Program-made: the position numbers and the translations under genes
Notes under the pieces: model-generated
Told to the model about the DNA's origin: nothing
The model's input: the letters and a program-made list of their open reading frames with translations, nothing else
Database searches by the model: none
DNA from: an uncultured Rhodopila sp.
GTDB taxonomy: Bacteria > Pseudomonadota > Alphaproteobacteria > Acetobacterales > Acetobacteraceae
DNA length: 51,223 nucleotides
Reading direction: 5' to 3'
NCBI RefSeq assembly: GCF_903915725.1
Contig: NZ_CAIWTY010000030.1
Location: forward strand, 1 to 51,223
Shown here: positions 46,268 to 51,223 of the stretch, in pieces
How the letters are laid out: each line of letters begins with the position of its first letter
Position numbering within the stretch: the first letter of the stretch is position 1

Positions 46268-46716
46268 GCAGTCGGGTGCGGGGGGTAAATGCACTCTGCG
46301 ACACGCGGGCGGCGGCCGATCTGTTTCGGACATTGGCTCACCCGATGCGCCTGACGATACTCTGCCGCTTGCTGGACGGCGAATTGTCGGTTTCCGGATT
46401 CGAAAACGAACTTGCACTGAAGCAGCCAAATCTATCGCAGCAATTGGCGATTCTCCGCGAAGCGAATCTGGTAACGACGCGCCGCGAGGCAAAGTCGGTA
46501 TTCTACAGCCTGGCCGACGGGCGGATGCGCGCGCTGGTTGACGCACTGCGCAACGCCATCAGCATAACCCAGCAGCCGAACCCACGGGATACGGATCTTC
46601 AGACGGAGGTTCGGGCAGGTTTGCTGCCGGGGACTGCGAAAGGCGGCGAGCCATCGCTTCCCGCGACGCGAATAAGCGACGCCGTCGAGTGTGGCGTTTT
46701 CGCTGTTGTCGGTTGA
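46264..46716 (+). CDS. ArsR-family regulator coupled to peroxiredoxin
   Basis: The 150-residue protein has a clear ArsR winged helix (FRTLAHPMRLTILCRLLDGE, QPNLSQQLAILREANLVTTR, AKSVFYSLADGRMRALVDAL) similar to the BigR/SqrR-like regulator at 34.2 kb. It keeps the first conserved cysteine (ILCRL) but not the second, so it should not form the same disulfide or tetrasulfide bridge. The roughly 50-residue C-terminal tail has one cysteine near the end (AVECGVF). It overlaps the peroxiredoxin stop by four bases. Confidence 0.88.
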   Translation: MSSRVRGVNALCDTRAAADLFRTLAHPMRLTILCRLLDGELSVSGFENELALKQPNLSQQLAILREANLVTTRREAKSVFYSLADGRMRALVDALRNAISITQQPNPRDTDLQTEVRAGLLPGTAKGGEPSLPATRISDAVECGVFAVVG

Positions 46717-47162
46717 ACCGCTCCCGGGTCGTGGCCGGCCCACGGCAAGGGCCAGGTGGATTTCCTTCATTTTGGATTTTGTAGCGGACAAGGGTCAGCC
46801 GGGAGAATCGAGTAGACGTACCATTCCGGTATCGGATGAATTATGACGTGGTTATTCAAAATCCGGATCTTCGCCGTGCGCGTTATCCCGGGACTAACCT
46901 TGGGCGGGATCGTGCCAAAAAGTCTTCCGCCGGCGTCATCGGAGTTCGCGGATTTGAGTGTCGCGACCGGGTTGCCGATGGCGTCAGCAAACATCGGGTC
47001 CTGCGACAGCCGCTCGAGCATCGCCGTGAGCGCTGCGACCAAAGGTGGGTGCCGCGGAGGCTCGCACCTGCCCCTCCTGCGCAGCGGCGCTCATCAATCT
47101 TTTTGTGCACCCGTTCCGTGAAACCCATTCCCAGCCCTGTCACGTGCCGGCCGACGAATAAA
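46717..47162. other. Gap without recognisable gene
   Basis: Short frames are present on both strands but I can assign none. The region borders an ArsR fossil and looks like decayed sequence. Confidence 0.4.
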
Positions 47163-47384
47163 TCAGCATTTTCGGCAGCAGCGTCTGCCGGGACGACCGC
47201 CCCCGCATGGCACGACAACCGCTATCCGGAACGCCGATATGCCGGCGATGGCCCTCGTCGTTTGCCGGCTTTTTCGTTCATGCCGCGCAGGCGGCACGCA
47301 CGCTCGGCCGTCAGTCGGTTCGTTGACCGCTACCTCGTCCGGATGGGTCACCAGGAGATCGCTGCTGGTTGCCTTTATCACATC

Positions 47385-47435
47385 GGAGTGTATTTTCGTG
47401 GTTGCGAAGATACGGATAGGCGAATATACCGTCAA
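47385..47435 (-). pseudogene. Fossil of the ArsR promoter and gene start
   Basis: On the minus strand TTGACGGTATATTCG-CCTATC-CGTATC and the following codons (MTVYSPIRIFATTKIHSDVI) match the promoter and start region of the ArsR gene at 34.5 kb (MTVYSELRICASMKIQPDVM). The helix-turn-helix does not follow. It is a partial copy of that regulator's control region. Confidence 0.6.
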
Positions 47436-47575
47436 GCCATTAAGCGCATGACCGCCGGAACGGAGACTGCCGGCAGGGTGTCGCGCCGAACTAGTACGTC
47501 CGGTTAAGCCCGGAAACGATTAAGGCCAAATCGCTTTGCGTGCGTGCGCTGAGCGGCCGCGAGCAGGAGTGTCGA

Positions 47576-49057
47576 GTGTCGCTTACCACCAAGACGGACC
47601 GCCGCCTCAAAACTGAGCCGGAAGCGGTGGCCCGTAGCCTCTACGCCAGCCGCGTCCGGGTGTACCCGAAGACGGTCCACGGCAGGATGCGGCAGATAAA
47701 ATGGGTGGTGCTGATTGTCTGCCTGGTGATCTACTACGTCCTGCCCTGGCTCCGTTGGCATCGCGGCCCCAACCAGCCCGGGCAGGCGGTGCTGCTCGAT
47801 ATCTCCACCGAGCGTTTCTACTTCTTCAACCTGGAGTTGTGGCCGCAGGACATCTGGCTGCTGGCCGGGCTGCTGATCATGGCCGCGGTCACGCTGTTCC
47901 TGGTGACCAGCCTGGTTGGCCGGGTGTGGTGCGGGTATTCCTGCCCGCAGACGGTCTGGACCGATTTGTTCATGTGGATCGAGAAGGAGATCGAGGGCGA
48001 CCGCAACGAGCGCATGCAGCGGGACGCGGCCCCGCTGACCGCCGACAAGCTCTGGAAGAAGCTGCTCAAGCACGGCATCTGGCTGACCATCGCGTTTTGG
48101 ACCGGTGGCGCCTGGATCATGTATTTCACCGACGCGCCCTCGGTCAGCGTCGATTTCTGGACGGCCAACGCCAGCACGCAGGTCTATGTCTTCACCGGGC
48201 TGTTCACGCTGACCACCTACGTGCTCGCGGGTTGGGCGCGGGAGCAGGTGTGCACCTACATGTGCCCATGGCCACGCTTTCAGTCAGCCATGCTGGACGA
48301 CCAGAGCTTCATCGTGACGTATCAGGGTTGGCGGGGGGAACCCCGCGCGCGCGGCAAGCGTGCCCCGGGCGGCCCGCAACCCGGAGCCTGCGTCGATTGC
48401 GGCGTCTGCGTCGCCGTCTGCCCGACCGGCGTCGATATCCGCGACGGCATCCAGCTTGAGTGCATCAATTGCGGCCTCTGCATGGATGCCTGCGACCATG
48501 TGATGGACCGCACCGGTCAGGCGAAGGGCCTGATCACCTGGGATACGTTGGCCCGGCAGTTCGCGAAGAAGGCGGCCAAGATCGAGCCGATCCGCTTACT
48601 TCGTCCAAGAAGCGTGATTTATATCTCGGCGTTGTCGGTGTTCGTGCTGGCGCTGACGGTCGCGTTGATGACCCGCTCAACACTGGGGCTTTCGGTGCAG
48701 CGCGACCGGGCACCGTTGTTCATGCTGCTGGGCGATGGCAGTTTGCGCAATGGCTACACGGTGAAGATCGCCAACAAGACTCAGGTGGACGCGGCGTTTG
48801 ACCTCAGTGTCGGCGGACTGCCCGGGGCAATGCTGGTCGTTGCCGAAGGCGACCCGAAGCCGGCGCCTGTGCTGCGGGTGCCGGGGGGGGCCGATCAGGT
48901 GGCGACGTTGCGCCTTCTGGTCACCGCCCGGCCGCCGGGCTTGAACGACGGGTCGCTGCCGGTGGATTTTGTGCTGCGCGATACGGCTTCGGGCGCGCAG
49001 ACCATATACCACTCGACCTTCATGGGGCCGGCTGGTCACGCGGGAGGAGCACGGTAG
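47576..49057 (+). CDS. ccoG: CcoG/RdxA-type cytochrome oxidase accessory ferredoxin
   Basis: The 493-residue membrane protein has five or so hydrophobic helices and two 4Fe-4S boxes (CVDCGVCVAVCPTG and CINCGLCMDACD). Also present are VWCGYSCPQTVWTDLFMWIE and the CxxxCP site CTYMCPWPRFQ, and a C-terminal Ig-like periplasmic domain. CcoG reduces copper for cbb3 oxidase assembly. GTG 47576 is chosen because GCAGGAG lies just before it. No ccoNOQP, ccoH, ccoI or ccoS genes are in the window, so it is an orphan here. Confidence 0.94.
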   Translation: MSLTTKTDRRLKTEPEAVARSLYASRVRVYPKTVHGRMRQIKWVVLIVCLVIYYVLPWLRWHRGPNQPGQAVLLDISTERFYFFNLELWPQDIWLLAGLLIMAAVTLFLVTSLVGRVWCGYSCPQTVWTDLFMWIEKEIEGDRNERMQRDAAPLTADKLWKKLLKHGIWLTIAFWTGGAWIMYFTDAPSVSVDFWTANASTQVYVFTGLFTLTTYVLAGWAREQVCTYMCPWPRFQSAMLDDQSFIVTYQGWRGEPRARGKRAPGGPQPGACVDCGVCVAVCPTGVDIRDGIQLECINCGLCMDACDHVMDRTGQAKGLITWDTLARQFAKKAAKIEPIRLLRPRSVIYISALSVFVLALTVALMTRSTLGLSVQRDRAPLFMLLGDGSLRNGYTVKIANKTQVDAAFDLSVGGLPGAMLVVAEGDPKPAPVLRVPGGADQVATLRLLVTARPPGLNDGSLPVDFVLRDTASGAQTIYHSTFMGPAGHAGGAR

Positions 49058-49225
49058 GAAGAAAAGGCCAGGAGGCCATCGACGAAGGTAATTATCGCTT
49101 GTTTCCGCTTGACCGTTTGCGTCGAGACCCAGCCCGCAATTCCGGGCGGAGGACAGGTCTTGGCGAAACATCGCCAGTGTAGCACGTGACAACGATCTGC
49201 CCCGCATGTTGGTCGGTCCCGGTGC

Positions 49226-49642
49226 ATGCCAAGTGCATATCGTCGCCCCATGACGGGACCAATCAACCTTGGGCGTGTGGCGGCGGGGCTGGCGGACATG
49301 CCGGAGAAGGGTGCCCGTTTGGGAAACCGCCGGCGGACAGGACGGTCGTCAGCACCCGCTACGGACAATGGCGCCGTCAAAAAACAGCAGCGGGGGAAGC
49401 GGTCGGCGAAGGATGAGGGCGGGGCGAAGTTCGTGTTCGATACCTGCCGCCTGCGCAGCCTTAGACACGCCTTCGCCGTGGCCTCGCTGCTCGACGACCC
49501 ACCCTGCATCTGTCGGTTGTCCAGGCGCCCGGGGCACACACTTGTTACGACGTCCGAGACCTACACCGGACACCTCCGGAAGGACGGTGCAATGTGGCGG
49601 TATAGCCGAGATCCGCCGCTTTTCGGATCCGTGACACCCTAA
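49226..49642 (+). pseudogene. Tyrosine recombinase (integrase) C-terminal remnant
   Basis: The second half of this frame reads CRLRSLRHAFAVASLLDDPP, then RRPGHTLVTTSETYTGHLRK, matching the catalytic C-terminus of phage-type integrases (box II HxLRH..A, and the GH..TT..Y tyrosine segment). The usual HDLRH is RSLRH. The N-terminal part has no integrase features. It is a broken integrase, a marker of past mobile DNA at this flank. Confidence 0.7.
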
Positions 49643-49670
49643 ATCAACTTATGCAATTGAATCAGTAGGT

Positions 49671-49702
49671 TGGCGGAGGGGATGAGACACTCCGCCATTT
49701 TT
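49671..49702 (+). terminator. Intrinsic terminator after the integrase remnant
   Basis: TGGCGGAG and CTCCGCCA form a perfect 8-bp stem followed by TTTTT. The left arm also resembles the reversed 3' end of a tRNA gene, so a degenerate attachment site is an alternative reading. Confidence 0.6.
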
Positions 49703-50029
49703 CGCTGAACCCCGCAGAAAACCTCGGGTTTTCGGGCAGCGCCGGTCGGCGGGATGTATAATGCCGGTTACAATCTCGCGCAAGATGGTCGCTGCGAAGT
49801 TGCGCCGGGCGCCCAGTTCCTGGCACCCCCGACAGCCATGGTGTGATCTGAGGGCGCCCGCCGCGGCGTCCCGGGTCCGAAAGCCCGCGCGGGTTCGTGA
49901 CGCAACCCGGAAGGCCCTGGTCCCTTGCATGGATCGCGCCGCCTTATGACAGAGCCGGGCGATCCGGAAAAAGATGCCTCACCACTTGATCATGCGCCGC
50001 CTTCGGCGCCGTTTATGTTAGGAGGCATT

Positions 50030-50260
50030 ATGGCTAAGATCACGGTTTATCTGTCGCCCAAGACGCTGTGTCCGGATCCCTGTTCTGTGACCTGTCGGCC
50101 GGCGCTCGACAGGGTCCGCACCAGGCTTGAGAGAGAAATCTATTGGGCGTGGAACGACGGAGAAGTGGCGGTTGTCTGCCAGACCCCCAATTACGAACAG
50201 AGGCAAGGCCGTCCTCAAGGTTACCGGCATGCAGGACGAGCGTTCCAAAGCGATGCTTGA
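50030..50260 (+). CDS. Small hypothetical protein with strong ribosome site
   Basis: The ATG at 50030 follows TTAGGAGGCATT, one of the best ribosome sites in the window. The 76-residue frame starts MAKITVYLSPKTLCPDPCSV with three cysteines near the front. After about residue 55 another frame (GKAVLKVTGMQDERSKAMLE) looks more protein-like, so a frameshift is possible. I recognise no family. Confidence 0.4.
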   Translation: MAKITVYLSPKTLCPDPCSVTCRPALDRVRTRLEREIYWAWNDGEVAVVCQTPNYEQRQGRPQGYRHAGRAFQSDA

Positions 50261-50537
50261 AAGGCGCGCTGCCAGCTATCTTCAGTATTTGCTGTCCACA
50301 CAACCGGGGCGTGGTGTGGTGACCTGGCCAGCTCCAGGTGTCAGGCGGCGTCGTCAGTTTGCCCAACATTTTGTCCCCGGCGCCGGCGGAATCCCGGGAG
50401 GGAGTGGATGACTTCTGTAACTCTCTGCCGAGCGTCGATGCGGATCAGCGTGTTGCGCCGACTGATATTGCGCGGAAGCTGAACCGGCCGCAGCCACCAG
50501 CCCTGTTCGACATCATCGAAATGCCAGCTGGTTCCGG

Positions 50538-51223
50538 TCAAACCGCGGGAGGCGGCTTCGGGACCTCGGACGCGGCTTCAGCCGTTGCAACACTGGCTCG
50601 CCGTTTGGCGGCGCCGTCACGGTAGCCGGCGAGGCGGAACGGCAGGAGGTGGGCCAACCGCTGCCCCTGCTGAAAACGGCGAGGGGTCTTTTCCTCCCAG
50701 CCGTTCATACCCGCAGCGAACCCGTCATCGTAGGCCGCCCGCTCCGGCTTTGGGATCTTGAGTCGGTCGGGGACGACCGGCAAATCGTCGGGTCGCGCCT
50801 CACCTTCGGGCTCGCCCACGGTTTCGCCAAGCACTGGCGACGGCAAACCGGCGTCAAGTTCGGCCACGTCGAGACGCAGCGCTGATCGTCCCGGTATTTC
50901 CAGCGCAGTTCGATCCTCTTGCCCATCATCGCCAGCGAACGGCCGCGGCTCGGGCGTCTCCGGCTCCTGCACGCGCTTTTTCGTCGCGGCACTATGTTGT
51001 GTGGCCTCAACCGGCGCGCGGGTTGCCGCCGCTTCCCGGCGCGTGCCGTCGCCACGTCCGCCGCGGCTTGCTCGCGTACTGACATCGCAGCCGCCGTTGC
51101 CTCTCGCGCCTCAGCGCGCGCCTGCTGCGCGGCGGCGAGCGCCGTCTCGCGGGCTGCTTCGGCCGCCGCCGCCCGGCGCTCCGCCTCGGTCGATGCGGCC
51201 CTTGCGGTCGCAAGCTCCGCGGC
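50538..51223 (-). CDS. Alanine-rich coiled-coil protein, partial at right edge, probably frameshifted
   Basis: The gene enters from the right edge with an Ala/Glu/Arg-rich coiled coil (ERRAAAAEAARETALAAAQQ). Near 51035 the character of the protein jumps to another frame (REAAATRAPVEATQHS), which then reads to a stop at 50538; one base change explains this. The C-terminus YDDGFAAGMNGWEEKTPRRF ... RLAHLLPFRLAGYRDGAAKR resembles a short motif I know from ribosome-modulation-factor-like and phage-type proteins. The function is unknown. Confidence 0.45.

Overview
The window is GC-rich proteobacterial chromosome, most likely from an alphaproteobacterium. The Methylocella-type order of the methane-oxidation genes, the PobA/PaaK-style aromatic genes and the BigR/SqrR-type regulator all fit this. 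The family cannot be fixed from sequence alone; a metabolically versatile Acetobacteraceae- or Rhizobiales-like host is an inference. The centre holds a compact methane-to-formate island.

Left flank (1-7.3 kb): the start of an EntF-like siderophore NRPS (cut by the left edge), an MbtH helper gene with a frameshift, a Sfp/EntD-type phosphopantetheinyl transferase, a DUF697 protein, an IS630 remnant, and a second, intact mbtH followed by a short fossil of the same NRPS. The mbtH-NRPS 5' segment therefore exists twice in opposite orientation. A small cytochrome c gene follows.

Methane island (7.7-23.3 kb): a strong sigma-54 promoter drives mmoX-mmoY-mmoB-mmoZ-mmoD-mmoC (soluble methane monooxygenase). 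Then come mmoR (sigma-54 activator), an unrecognised 102-codon gene, mmoG (GroEL-like), xoxF (lanthanide-type methanol dehydrogenase), a second near-identical sigma-54 promoter before a XoxG-like cytochrome c, and glutathione-dependent formaldehyde dehydrogenase. A convergent gfa (formaldehyde-glutathione adduct formation) carries an in-frame UGA at a conserved zinc-ligand cysteine. A 60-bp (CT)30 tract lies 36 bp before the xoxF start. Methane to methanol to formaldehyde to formate is thus encoded in about 15 kb, but xoxJ and PQQ synthesis genes are absent from the window.

Aromatic segment and debris (24-29.1 kb): phenylacetate-CoA ligase, 4-hydroxybenzoate 3-monooxygenase and an MFS transporter, separated by fossils (DUF29, acyl-CoA dehydrogenase, helicase C-terminus).

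Sulfur/persulfide segment (29.2-38.2 kb): three rhodaneses, an RND efflux pump with its adaptor, a BigR/SqrR-like ArsR repressor with two cysteines 66 residues apart, YgaP-like DUF2892 membrane proteins, an AhpD-like protein, a LysR regulator and a YeiH-type transporter.

PadR/redox segment (38.3-46.7 kb): two PadR-type regulators, a DUF6125 protein, a truncated permease, a NifX-like protein with an amber codon, an ICMT-like methyltransferase, a lone Rieske protein, a cytochrome c, two Fe(II)/2-oxoglutarate oxygenase-like proteins, a 1-Cys peroxiredoxin and another ArsR regulator. Four copies of CRAGATATATC lie in the promoter gaps here and suggest a local regulon.

Right flank (46.7-51.2 kb): ccoG, a tyrosine-recombinase fossil, and poorly recognisable sequence ending in an alanine-rich coiled-coil reading frame cut by the right edge.
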